Below, piece after piece: positions 1 to 7,891 of a stretch of 64,000 nucleotides of DNA. The DNA comes from JAJPKK01 sp963787675 (GTDB taxonomy: Bacteria; Pseudomonadota; Alphaproteobacteria; Rhizobiales; Xanthobacteraceae), in the NCBI GenBank assembly GCA_963787675.1, contig CAWBDV010000016.1, positions 1 to 64,000 on the forward strand, read 5' to 3'. The notes under the pieces were generated by a model. That model had not been told where the DNA came from. It saw nothing but the letters and a program-made list of their open reading frames with translations, and did not search any database. The stretch's first letter is position 1. Each line of letters opens with the position of its first letter. A program made the translations under genes and the position numbers.

Positions 1-1331
1 TGCACCTCGGCGTGATGCTGCTTGCCGCAGGAAATCATGTCGCCGGCTGGCGGCTGCCGGAGGCGCAGGCTGGATCGGAGAACCTGGGCCTCATTCAGCA
101 CATCGCGCAAACGGCTGAACGGGGTAAATTCGACCTGATCTTTCTCGCCGACGCTGTAAACACCAGCCCAAAGATGCACCCTTCGATGGTGGTTCGCTTC
201 GAGCCGCTCACGCTGCTCGCAGCGCTTGCGGTGACGACGACACGAGTTGGTCTCGGCGCCACTGCCTCGACGACCTACACTGAACCCTACAATCTGGCGC
301 GCGCGTTCGCGTCAATCGATCATCTCAGCAGCGGTCGCGCGGCCTGGAACGTGGTCACGGGTGCATTCGCGGAGGCGGCGGCGAATTTTGGTCGAGATAG
401 CCATCCGCCGCACGAAGAACGTTATGCCGCGGCCGCTGAGTTCGTGTCGGTGATGAAAGGACTTTGGGACAGCTGGGAAGACGGCGCCCTGGTGATGGAC
501 AAGGCCAGCGGAAGCTTCATCGATGCATCAAAGATGCATACGCTCGATCATCAGGGAAAGTTCTTTCGCGTGAAGGGGCCTTTGAATCATACGCGGCCGC
601 CGCAGGGCTACCCGGTATTCATCCAGGCTGGCGCATCGGACACAGGGCGCGATCTTGCTGCCTCAATCGCCGAAGTCGTTTTCACCGTTCAACAGGACTT
701 GGAAGCCGCTAAAGCGTTTGCCTCTGATCTGCGCGCTCGGGCCGAAAAATTTGGCCGCAACCCGGCGCATTTGAAAATCCTGCCCGGATTATGTCCGGTC
801 GTTGGCGCGTCCGAGAAGGAAGCCAAACGCAAGCTCGCTCAACTTACCGAACTCTCTGACCCGGTTTCGGCGCTCAAAGTGCTGAGCGAGCGCTTGGGAC
901 ACGATCTCTCCGGATATCGGCTCGATGGCCCTGTTCCCGAACTTCCCCCCTCGACCGTGATGCAAGGTCATGCGGTGACACTCTCGGCGCTCGCCCGCAA
1001 GCACAAGATGACATTGCGAGAGCTGCGCGATTACGCGGCTGTCGCGGCGGGACATCGCTTGTTGTGGGGAACGCCGGAGCAAATTGCGGACGGAATGGAG
1101 GAATGGTTTGCGGACGGGGCCGCAGACGGCTTCAACATCCTGCCGCCCTGGTTCCCCGGAGCCTTCGACGATTTTGTCGATCACGTCGTACCGGTGCTCC
1201 AGCAACGAGGCCTATTCCGCCTGGATTACAGTGGTCGTACGCTTCGCGATCACCTTGGGCTGCCGAGGCCGCCCCATCCCAAAGCACGTTCAAGCAGCGA
1301 TAATCGTCAGACGAGCGATGCGCACGCGTAA
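1..1331 (+). CDS. LLM-class flavin-dependent monooxygenase (NtaA/SnaA/DszA type), start codon cut by window edge
   Basis: This predicted FMN-dependent monooxygenase has a bacterial-luciferase-like TIM barrel and should oxidise a small organic substrate with reduced FMN supplied by a separate reductase. Reading the frame from the very first bases gives xTG-CAC-CTC-GGC, so the protein starts (M)HLGVMLLAAGNHVAGWR, which matches the usual N-terminus of the nitrilotriacetate/DszA branch. The real ATG therefore begins one base before the window, and the in-frame GTG at 12 is internal. The length of about 442 residues is normal for the family. Family-like segments include the LIFLAD strand near residue 44 and the ASIDHLSSGRAAWNVVT stretch near residue 105. 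An ABC importer follows within 90 bp on the same strand, so the enzyme probably acts on a compound that the importer brings in. The substrate (organosulfur, aminopolycarboxylate or other) cannot be read from the sequence. Confidence 0.88.
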   Translation, partial: HLGVMLLAAGNHVAGWRLPEAQAGSENLGLIQHIAQTAERGKFDLIFLADAVNTSPKMHPSMVVRFEPLTLLAALAVTTTRVGLGATASTTYTEPYNLARAFASIDHLSSGRAAWNVVTGAFAEAAANFGRDSHPPHEERYAAAAEFVSVMKGLWDSWEDGALVMDKASGSFIDASKMHTLDHQGKFFRVKGPLNHTRPPQGYPVFIQAGASDTGRDLAASIAEVVFTVQQDLEAAKAFASDLRARAEKFGRNPAHLKILPGLCPVVGASEKEAKRKLAQLTELSDPVSALKVLSERLGHDLSGYRLDGPVPELPPSTVMQGHAVTLSALARKHKMTLRELRDYAAVAAGHRLLWGTPEQIADGMEEWFADGAADGFNILPPWFPGAFDDFVDHVVPVLQQRGLFRLDYSGRTLRDHLGLPRPPHPKARSSSDNRQTSDAHA

Positions 1332-1417
1332 TGGCATCGTGAGAAATGCAGCGGAACAGAGCAGGCCTAGAAATGATGGCGAAACACTCAATCACGTCAT
1401 GCGAGCCAGGCGCCAAG

Positions 1418-3007
1418 ATGTGCAAGACTTCCCTATGCGCCTTGGCGCTCTTTTGCGAAGCGCTATTGGCCGGCTCAATCGGTGTAGCAGCGCAGGCGCA
1501 ATCTCCGCGGCGCGGTGACACGGCAATCTTTGCGCTGAGCGGAGATCCGACGTCGGTCAATCCCGACATCTCGACGAATATTCCCGATCGGCAGATCGGC
1601 TGCATCCTTTATCAGGGGCTCGTCGAGGTCTCCGACGATTACCGGATACTGCCACTGCTGGCAAAGTCCTGGACCATCTCGCCGGATGGGCTCGTCTACG
1701 ACTTCGCGCTCAACCAGGCGAAGTGGCATGACGGCAAGCCGTTTACCGCTGAGGACGTGAAGTATTCGCTCATTGACGTGAGCGCAAAATACTCCTCTAT
1801 CTTCGGCCCTGCCGGCCGCGTCATCGACACCATCGAAACGCCTTCAGCCGACCGGGTGGTCATCAAACTGAAACAGCCGTTCGGCCCATTCCTGATATCG
1901 CTTGGCTGTATCCAAGGAGCCGCCATCGTGCCGGCCCATCTCTTTCGCGGCACCAATGTATTGAACAATCCTGCTAACACGACGAGCCCCATTGGTACTG
2001 GGCCCTTCAAGCTTGCGGAGTGGCGTCGCGGCGATATCGTCCGCCTTGCGCGCAATCCCGATTACTTCGAGCACGGCAAGCCGTATCTCGACGGCATCAT
2101 TGGCAAGATCATTCCGCAAGGTTCATCGCGCACGCAGGCGCTGCAAGCAGGAGAGATCGACCTGCTGCAGTTTCCTCCTCCCAACGATATCGCGGCGTTG
2201 GGAGCCAACACCAAACTCAAGGTGGTGGACAGCGATCTCGCACCGCTTTCGTCGCTGGCGTTTTTCAATCTTGGCCGCAAACCCCTCGACGACAAGCGAG
2301 TCCGTCAAGCGTTGTTCATGGCAACGGACCGCGACTATCTTCTGAAGAACGCTTTCTTCGGTATCGGCAGTGTCGGGGAAATGCCCTTTCCAAACCAAAT
2401 CTGCTGGGCAAAAAGTCCGGGTGTCGACTATCGCAAAATGTATCCGTTCGATTCCGCACGCGCTAATGCCTTGCTTGACAGCGCCGGGCTGCCGCGCAAT
2501 GCCAATGGTCGGCGCTTCGGGGTGCACATAACGGTATTCGGAACGCAATATCCCGATCTGCAGCAGGCCGCGATCGCAATGAAGAGCATGTGGCGAGCCG
2601 TTGGCGTCGATGTAACGATCGACGCCCTGGAGGACGCGACCTACGTCAAGCGGGTCTTTACTGACCGCGACTTCGATATCGCTTTGGTCACCTATACGAG
2701 CTACTCCGATCCCGCGCTCGGGGTGGTGCGAACGTTTTCGACGGCGACGGTCGGGCGACCGTTTGGAAATCCCTCGGGCTATTCAAACCCAAAGGTTGAT
2801 GAGCTGTTTGTCCAAGGTGAACGCGCGATCGCACCGGAAGAGCGTGGATCATTCTACCGGCAAGCACAGGCGATCCTCGCGGACGACCTGCCGGTGCTCC
2901 AGTTGCGCCAATATGTCGACAAGAATGTCGCCGGCAAATCCCTTCAAGGTCTTTGGGGAAGCGCACAAGGCAATGGTCATTGGGTTGACGCTTGGCTTTC
3001 ACAATAA
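1418..3007 (+). CDS. ABC transporter substrate-binding protein, family 5 (DppA/OppA type)
   Basis: This is the periplasmic solute-binding subunit of a peptide/nickel/opine-type ABC importer. From the ATG at 1418 it has a signal peptide (MCKTSLCALALFCEALLAG...AAQAQS) and then a family 5 binding fold. Recognisable segments are LYQGLVE, LAKSWTISPDGLVYDFALNQ, KWHDGKPFTAEDVKYS, GTGPFKLAEWRRGDIVRLARN and PLDDKRVRQALFMATDRD. The open frame extends upstream to 1346, but the extra 24 residues are not signal-like, so 1418 is preferred. The mature size of about 500 residues is normal. It lies just downstream of the monooxygenase and upstream of two permeases and two ATPases on the same strand, completing a five-subunit importer. 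Ligand identity is unknown; dipeptides, opines and sulfur compounds are all imported by this family. Confidence 0.92.
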   Translation: MCKTSLCALALFCEALLAGSIGVAAQAQSPRRGDTAIFALSGDPTSVNPDISTNIPDRQIGCILYQGLVEVSDDYRILPLLAKSWTISPDGLVYDFALNQAKWHDGKPFTAEDVKYSLIDVSAKYSSIFGPAGRVIDTIETPSADRVVIKLKQPFGPFLISLGCIQGAAIVPAHLFRGTNVLNNPANTTSPIGTGPFKLAEWRRGDIVRLARNPDYFEHGKPYLDGIIGKIIPQGSSRTQALQAGEIDLLQFPPPNDIAALGANTKLKVVDSDLAPLSSLAFFNLGRKPLDDKRVRQALFMATDRDYLLKNAFFGIGSVGEMPFPNQICWAKSPGVDYRKMYPFDSARANALLDSAGLPRNANGRRFGVHITVFGTQYPDLQQAAIAMKSMWRAVGVDVTIDALEDATYVKRVFTDRDFDIALVTYTSYSDPALGVVRTFSTATVGRPFGNPSGYSNPKVDELFVQGERAIAPEERGSFYRQAQAILADDLPVLQLRQYVDKNVAGKSLQGLWGSAQGNGHWVDAWLSQ

Positions 3008-3086
3008 CGTCGATTGAAACTAAGGGTGTACGCGAGCGCCTTGCGCCTCCTGGCCGCGCTGAACATGCGCTTGCGGAGTGCGCAGG

Positions 3087-4067
3087 ATGAAGCGGTACAT
3101 CTTGGTCAGGCTCGCCTGGGCCGTCGTGACTGTATTCTCGATCCTGGTTATCAATTTCCTCGTCATTCATCTAGTGCCAGGCGATCCTGTTCAGGCACTC
3201 GTGGGTGACGTTCCCGCCCCGCCGGAATACGTCGATTCAGTGCGCCACGATTTCGGTCTCGATCAGCCGCTTGAGATCCAGCTGTGGCTATATTTCGCGA
3301 ATTTGTTCGAAGGCAATCTCGGCTTCTCTTTTGCGAACCGTCAACCGGTCATCGAACTGATACTGGATCGAGCGCGCTTCACCTTGCTGCTGATGCTCCC
3401 CGCACTGACGCTCGCCGCCATCTTGGGCATTTGTCTTGGCATGTTTTCTGCGAAACGAGCCGGCGGGATCGCCGACGCCCTTGTGAGCGCATTGAGCGTG
3501 CTCGGCTACTCGGTCCCAATATTTTGGCTTGGCCAACTGTTGATCCTCCTATTCGCGATCAAGCTTGGGGTGCTGCCGGCACAGGGAATAGTTTCGCTGC
3601 GCGGATCCCACGCTGGTATCGGTTACGCGCTTGATGTCGGATGGCATCTCATTCTTCCGGCGTTGTGCGTCACGCTCTATTACCTTGCGGTGATCGCGCG
3701 CGTAGCACGCGCCAATATTCTGCAAATGCTTCATCAGGACTTCGTTCTGACAGCACTGAGTAAAGGTCTTTCGGAACGTCGCGTGCTGTGGCGCCATGTT
3801 CTGCCGAACGCGCTCATTCCAGTCGTCACCGTGATCGGCTACAACTTCGGCCAATCGCTGACCGGAGCGATCTTGATCGAGAGTGTGTTCGCGTGGCCGG
3901 GACTCGGCAGTCTGTTCATCACTTCGATTACAAACCGGGACTATCCGGTGCTCGAGGGAATATTCCTGCTGACCGCCATCGCGGTCGTTCTGGCTAATTT
4001 GATCACAGACCTGCTTTACTCGGTTATCGATCCCCGCATCCGCCTTCAAGATCGCGCGTATGCGTAA
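3087..4067 (+). CDS. ABC transporter permease, DppB/OppB type
   Basis: This inner-membrane permease is the first of two in the peptide-type importer. It opens with MKRYILVRLAWAVVTVFSIL and an early HLVPGDPVQAL loop, both characteristic of DppB. About six hydrophobic spans follow. The cytoplasmic EAA-like coupling loop is ALSKGLSERRVLWRHVLPNALIPV, near residue 230. The ATG at 3087 is preferred over the GTG at 3078 because a GGAG lies nine bases upstream of it. The end overlaps the start of the second permease by eight bases, so the two are probably translationally coupled. The length of 326 residues is normal. The gene is about 80 bp downstream of the binding-protein gene and presumably shares its transcript. 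Confidence 0.93.
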   Translation: MKRYILVRLAWAVVTVFSILVINFLVIHLVPGDPVQALVGDVPAPPEYVDSVRHDFGLDQPLEIQLWLYFANLFEGNLGFSFANRQPVIELILDRARFTLLLMLPALTLAAILGICLGMFSAKRAGGIADALVSALSVLGYSVPIFWLGQLLILLFAIKLGVLPAQGIVSLRGSHAGIGYALDVGWHLILPALCVTLYYLAVIARVARANILQMLHQDFVLTALSKGLSERRVLWRHVLPNALIPVVTVIGYNFGQSLTGAILIESVFAWPGLGSLFITSITNRDYPVLEGIFLLTAIAVVLANLITDLLYSVIDPRIRLQDRAYA

Positions 4068-4893
4068 GTTCTGGCGCAAGTTGGCGGCTCATCGAGCAGC
4101 GGCGGCAAGCGTCGTTTTCATCATTCTTTTGATCGTCATTGCTGCAGCGACGGAACTCGTCACAACAGTTGATCCGAACCAGATCACCGAAGAGGTCCTG
4201 CTGCCGCCTTCTTTGGCCCACCCCCTGGGAACCGATGAACTGGGGCGAGATGTGCTCCTCGGAATTGCGTTCGGCACTCGAATTTCCTTGGCTGTTGGAC
4301 TGTTCGCTGCCCTGGCGGCCACCTTCGTCGGTGGATTGATAGGCGCCCTTGCTGGATTTTATGGCGGCGCCTTCGACCTGCTCATCATGCGCATCGCCGA
4401 AATATTCCAGGTCGTGCCGACCTTCATCCTCGCAGCCGTGATCGTCGCGCTTTATGGTGCGGGTCTCATGCAAGTGATTGTCGTCGTCGCGTCGCTGGCT
4501 TGGCCGCAAACCGCACGATTGATGCGCAGTGAGGTCATGCGGATCAAGAGACTCGATTTCGTGGATGCGTTGCGGTGTCTTGGACTGAGAGAGCCTGCGA
4601 TTCTGTTCAATGAGATAATCCCGATTGCCCTCGGCCCAACAGTGGCGGTCGGTACCCTCATCGTCGGGCAGGCGATTCTTCTTGAGGCAGCCCTGAGCTT
4701 TTTCGGTCTTTCGAGCCCTGACACGATGAGTTGGGGGCGGATGCTCAACAGCGGCCAGCGCTTCCTTAACAGTGCGTGGTGGCTTTCATTCTTTCCGGGC
4801 CTCGCAATTCTCCTGACGGTTCTCGCGTTCAACCTTCTTGGCGACGGTATTGGGGCAGCGCTCGATCCGCGCGGTGGCAAGGGACTACGATGA
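4060..4893 (+). CDS. ABC transporter permease, DppC/OppC type
   Basis: This is the second inner-membrane permease of the importer and should pair with the preceding DppB-like subunit. The N-terminal part has one membrane span followed by the periplasmic HPLGTDELGRDVLLGIAFGT motif that is diagnostic of DppC/OppC. The coupling loop reads DALRCLGLREPAILFNEIIP, near residue 170, and the C-terminus has the SFFGLSSPDTMSWGRML element. The length of 277 residues is typical. Its start overlaps the upstream permease by eight bases. Its stop overlaps the next start by four bases (ATGA at 4890–4893), the usual arrangement in tightly coupled ABC operons. Confidence 0.93.
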   Translation: MRKFWRKLAAHRAAAASVVFIILLIVIAAATELVTTVDPNQITEEVLLPPSLAHPLGTDELGRDVLLGIAFGTRISLAVGLFAALAATFVGGLIGALAGFYGGAFDLLIMRIAEIFQVVPTFILAAVIVALYGAGLMQVIVVVASLAWPQTARLMRSEVMRIKRLDFVDALRCLGLREPAILFNEIIPIALGPTVAVGTLIVGQAILLEAALSFFGLSSPDTMSWGRMLNSGQRFLNSAWWLSFFPGLAILLTVLAFNLLGDGIGAALDPRGGKGLR

Positions 4894-5837
4894 CCATGCC
4901 GGGGTTGGTCGATGTCGAGCGCTTGCAGGTGTCCTATCTGACGCCCCAAGGAACGGTTGCCGCCATTTGCGATGCCAGCATCGAAATAGGCCCAGGAGAG
5001 GCGGTAGGTCTTGTCGGCGAATCCGGCTCAGGAAAATCGACGCTCGCACGCGCACTCGCTGGACTCCTGCCGCGGACCGCTCGAATCGATGAGGGTCGCA
5101 TCGTTATCGATGGACGCAACGTAACGAGGGCCACACGGCGAGAGTGGGAAGCGCTGCGCGGAAGCCCGGTCGCGATCGTTTTTCAGGACCCTCTCAGCTT
5201 TCTCAACCCGGTGATGAAAGTTGGGGCGCAGATTGCGGAAAGCGTTGTACGGCACAATCCGTCGTCCAACGTGGCGGTCCGCGTCACCGAACTCCTCGAC
5301 GTCGTCAAGTTGCCGCCCGCCTGTGCCCGCTCCTATCCGCATGAATTGTCCGGCGGCATGCGTCAGCGTGTGCTGCTCGCAATAGCACTAGGCTGTCGCC
5401 CTCGCCTCCTCGTAGCGGACGAGCCCACAACCGCCCTTGATGTCACCACGCAGGCGGAGATCCTTGCGCTGCTCGATGAATTGCGACGCGACCTTGGCAT
5501 GTCCCTTCTGCTGATAAGCCATGATCTCGCGGTTGTGTCGAATGCTTGCCGCAGACTGTACGTTATGTACGCCGGGTATACGGTCGAAGTCGGCGACGCG
5601 CAGACACTATTCTCCCGTCCGGCCCATCCTTACACCGCAGCGTTGTTAAAGGCCGCGCATCTGGAGCGGGAGCCGGGCGGCCGGTTTGCTTCGCTGGAAG
5701 GCGACGGCCGGAAATCCGAGCAAGGCTGCCCATTCTCCTTGTGCTGTCCGCGCCCAGTCGCGTTGTGCCGTCAGCAAATGCCGGCAGTCACCGCACTCGA
5801 TGACTCCCAAATTGTCCGATGCTGGGCGCCAGCATGA
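4890..5837 (+). CDS. ABC transporter ATP-binding protein, DppD/OppD type
   Basis: This is the first ATPase of the peptide-type importer. Starting from the ATG at 4890, which overlaps the previous stop as ATGA, gives 315 residues. Motifs in order are Walker A GESGSGKST near residue 48, the Q-loop VFQDPLSFLNPV, signature LSGGMRQRV, Walker B LLVADEPTTALD, and the H-loop LLISHDLAVV. The C-terminus carries the oligopeptide-ATPase extension with the cysteine pattern GCPFSLCCPRPVALC...RCW. That extension separates DppD/OppD from generic ATPases. A longer open frame begins at 4776 but would run 115 bases into the upstream permease and adds nothing family-like. Confidence 0.93.
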   Translation: MTMPGLVDVERLQVSYLTPQGTVAAICDASIEIGPGEAVGLVGESGSGKSTLARALAGLLPRTARIDEGRIVIDGRNVTRATRREWEALRGSPVAIVFQDPLSFLNPVMKVGAQIAESVVRHNPSSNVAVRVTELLDVVKLPPACARSYPHELSGGMRQRVLLAIALGCRPRLLVADEPTTALDVTTQAEILALLDELRRDLGMSLLLISHDLAVVSNACRRLYVMYAGYTVEVGDAQTLFSRPAHPYTAALLKAAHLEREPGGRFASLEGDGRKSEQGCPFSLCCPRPVALCRQQMPAVTALDDSQIVRCWAPA

Positions 5838-6634
5838 ACGAAACAGCTGCGCCACCGCCACGACCAGCCAACGGTGCAGTTCTCGATCTTGTCGGTATCA
5901 GCAAGTCTTTTCGCCGCGGTACCGCCGCCCCAGTGCACGCTGTGAAAAATGTCAACCTGTCGGTCGGCCACGGCGAGACCCTGGCGCTCGTCGGCGAGAG
6001 CGGCTCGGGCAAGACAACGCTCAGCCGAATCGCGCTTTGCCTGCAGCGACCCGATTGGGGCAGAGTTTTTCTATCGGGCGAATGTCTAACCGACCTGGCG
6101 CCTAGCCGGTTGCGCGAAGAACGCATCCATATGCAGCCGATTTTCCAAGATCCGGCCGGATCGTTTAACCCGCGACGCACGGTCGAAGGCCTGCTTGGTC
6201 AGGCTTTGCGCGATTCGCGGGATCGCACCGCTCGTGCAATTGTGCTTCTCGAAAACGTCGGACTACGACCAGGCAAGAGCTTTCTTCCACGCTTTCCGCA
6301 CGAACTGAGCGGTGGTCAACGTCAGCGACTTGCGATCGCTCGCGCGCTCGCAATGGACCCAATCCTCATCATCGCAGACGAACCGCTGTCCGGCGCCGAT
6401 GTTTCAACCCGTGGTCAGATTCTCAATTTGCTCGCCGATCTCCAGCAAGAGCGCGGTGTCGCCTATCTGATGGTGACGCACGATATTTCTGTAGCTCGCG
6501 CCTTTGCACACCGAGTTGCAGTCATGATGGGGGGCGAGATCGTCGAAATCGGGCCGGCCCAACAGGTTCTTGCCGCCCCGACTCACGCCTACACGAAAGC
6601 GCTGATTTCGGCTGTTCCAGTTATCGCGAGGTGA
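5834..6634 (+). CDS. ABC transporter ATP-binding protein, DppF/OppF type
   Basis: This is the second ATPase and the last gene of the importer operon. The ATG at 5834 forms an ATGA overlap with the previous stop and is preferred over the ATG at 5819. Motifs are Walker A GESGSGKTT, Q-loop IFQDPAGSFNPRRTV, signature LSGGQRQRLAIARAL, Walker B ILIIADEPLSGAD, and H-loop LMVTHDISVARAF. At about 266 residues it lacks the long Cys-rich C-terminal extension of its partner, which is common for shorter DppF proteins. The Walker B region reads LSGADVS where most relatives have LSALDVS, a mild substitution in the D-loop. No clear terminator hairpin follows; the repeat region starts about 100 bp downstream. 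Confidence 0.92.
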   Translation: MNETAAPPPRPANGAVLDLVGISKSFRRGTAAPVHAVKNVNLSVGHGETLALVGESGSGKTTLSRIALCLQRPDWGRVFLSGECLTDLAPSRLREERIHMQPIFQDPAGSFNPRRTVEGLLGQALRDSRDRTARAIVLLENVGLRPGKSFLPRFPHELSGGQRQRLAIARALAMDPILIIADEPLSGADVSTRGQILNLLADLQQERGVAYLMVTHDISVARAFAHRVAVMMGGEIVEIGPAQQVLAAPTHAYTKALISAVPVIAR

Positions 6635-6734
6635 TGCAGGTCAGGCGTACGCTCGGTGGGTGTGGGATCAGCGTCCTACGCCTGCTGTGCCTGACACTCC
6701 CCCCAAAATTGCACGCCGAATGACACCCGGTATC

Positions 6735-7360
6735 CATGACACCCAGGTATCCGGTCGCCAACCCAGGTCACCCAGCTCATCCGCTCCAGCTCAATAAGCC
6801 CCCTGCTCGCCCACCCTCAGCTCACCAGCTCCAGCTCATCAGTTCCAGCTCACCTGCTTCAGCTCACCTGGCCCAACTCACCAGTCCAACTCACCACCCC
6901 CAGGTCGCCAGCTCCAGTTCATCAGCTCAGCTCGCCAGCTCCAGGTTACCGGCCCAACGCACCAGCTCCAGGTCGCCAGTTCCAGGTCCACCAGCCCCAG
7001 TTCCACCACCCCCACGCCACCACCAGCCCCAGGTCATCAGCCTCAGCTAACCAGCCCAGCTCGCCAGCTGCAGCTCACCAGCCCCAGGTCACCAGCCTCC
7101 AGGTCGCCAGCTGCAGGTCACCAGCTCCAGGTCGCCAGCTGCAGGTCACCAGCTCCAGGTCACCAGCCTCACCAGCTCCGGGTCGCCCAACTCCAGGTCA
7201 CCCTTTCCAGGCACCAGCTCCAGAGTCGCCAGCTGCAGGTCGCCAGCTCCAGTTCACCCAGCTCCAGGTCACCCAGCTCCAGCTCACACCAGCTCCAGCT
7301 CACCAGCTGCAGCTCATCAGTCCAGGTCACCAGCACCAACTCACCGGCCCCAGCTCATCA
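6735..7360. repeat. Degenerate 14-bp minisatellite (consensus CAGGTCRCCAGCTS), about 625 bp
   Basis: The stretch is built almost entirely from variants of a 14-base unit related to CAGGTCACCAGCTC. The period is cleanest at about 7105–7175, where CAGGTCGCCAGCTG and CAGGTCACCAGCTC alternate without interruption. Toward both ends the unit decays by point changes and small indels. The array is strongly strand-skewed (C-rich on +) and contains many PvuII- and PstI-like sites. A 104-codon open frame crosses it, but it encodes only low-complexity S/P/Q/A sequence, has no ribosome site, and is best seen as chance. There is no spacer structure, so it is not a CRISPR array. Confidence 0.85.
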
Positions 7361-7368
7361 GCAGACAC

Positions 7369-7536
7369 CATCGATGGACCGTCGCACCCCAGATACTAAA
7401 TCCATGAAACGATGGACGGGGGTATTTGTCCCGACCACAACATCTATGGAGCCGTCCACCCCAAGTAACAACCATCAATCCCAGCATCGATCGACCGTTG
7501 CATCTGAGATACTAGATGCATGAACGATTGACGCTG
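7369..7536. repeat. Three diverged direct copies of a roughly 45–50-bp element
   Basis: Copies begin at 7369 (CATCGATGGACCGTCGCACC), 7441 (CATCTATGGAGCCGTCCACC) and 7485 (CATCGATCGACCGTTGCATC). The first and third share about 80 percent of positions over 50 bases, including AGATACTA and the trailing CATG-AACGAT-GACG. The middle copy is shorter. The element abuts the 14-bp minisatellite and then the toxin-gene remnant. No coding capacity is evident. Confidence 0.6.
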
Positions 7537-7561
7537 GCTGCCATCCAAACCGGGTGCAGGC

Positions 7562-7780
7562 CACGCGCGCGATGCGACCTTGCATAAGATTGCTACAGAT
7601 CTCCCAAAGCCCGTTGCCAAGCGATCAACACAACGGCATGCCGATGGGCCAGGAGAACTCCACATCCTTGATATCTTCGCCGATGATTTTTCGGTCCTCA
7701 GCGGCAAGGCTCTTGAGCCACTCGCGAACGGGTTCCCGGCCAGAAGCCAATTGATAAAAGGCGGCGGGTAGTCGTTTCAC
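7562..7780 (-). pseudogene. Broken HigB/Gp49-type RelE-superfamily toxin gene
   Basis: Reading leftward from a GTG at 7780 gives MKRLPAAFYQLASGREPVR, then EWLKSLAAEDRKIIGEDIK and DVEFSWPIGMPLC. This is the N-terminal half of the phage-derived Gp49-like/HigB family of mRNA-interferase toxins (COG4679 type). A TGA at 7625–7627 replaces the arginine codon expected after PLC (family: MPxCRxxGxGLxE). The frame then continues as SLGNGLWEICSNLMQGRIARV, still family-like, before homology is lost where the repeat DNA begins. So there is one nonsense change and a missing C-terminus. No antitoxin (XRE type in this family) is found next to it. Confidence in the family is good; inactivity is inferred from the stop and the truncation. 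Confidence 0.7.
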
Positions 7781-7790
7781 GGTAGGCTTA

Positions 7791-7808
7791 TGTACCAAAA
7801 ATGATACA
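7791..7808 (-). promoter_or_regulatory. Operator-like palindrome upstream of the toxin remnant
   Basis: TGTACCAAAAATGATACA is a near-perfect inverted repeat (TGTAYC, 6-bp spacer, GRTACA) ending 10 bases upstream of the toxin GTG. HigBA-type modules are autoregulated by the antitoxin binding such palindromes over the promoter. The position fits that role, but binding is inference. Confidence 0.45.
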
Positions 7809-7891
7809 ATCGCGCAAGGAAGTTCTCGACAGGAAATGCGCTGACGTGGACCATTTCGAGCGTGCTGTTGCCGCCTAATGGCGATCGAAAA

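Noticed and set aside
6736..7050. A 104-codon open frame inside the minisatellite
   Set aside because: The translated sequence is only low-complexity Ser/Pro/Gln/Ala and there is no ribosome site; it follows from the 14-bp unit lacking stops in that frame.
6735..7360. Possible CRISPR array
   Set aside because: Units are directly adjacent with no unique spacers, and no cas genes are present.
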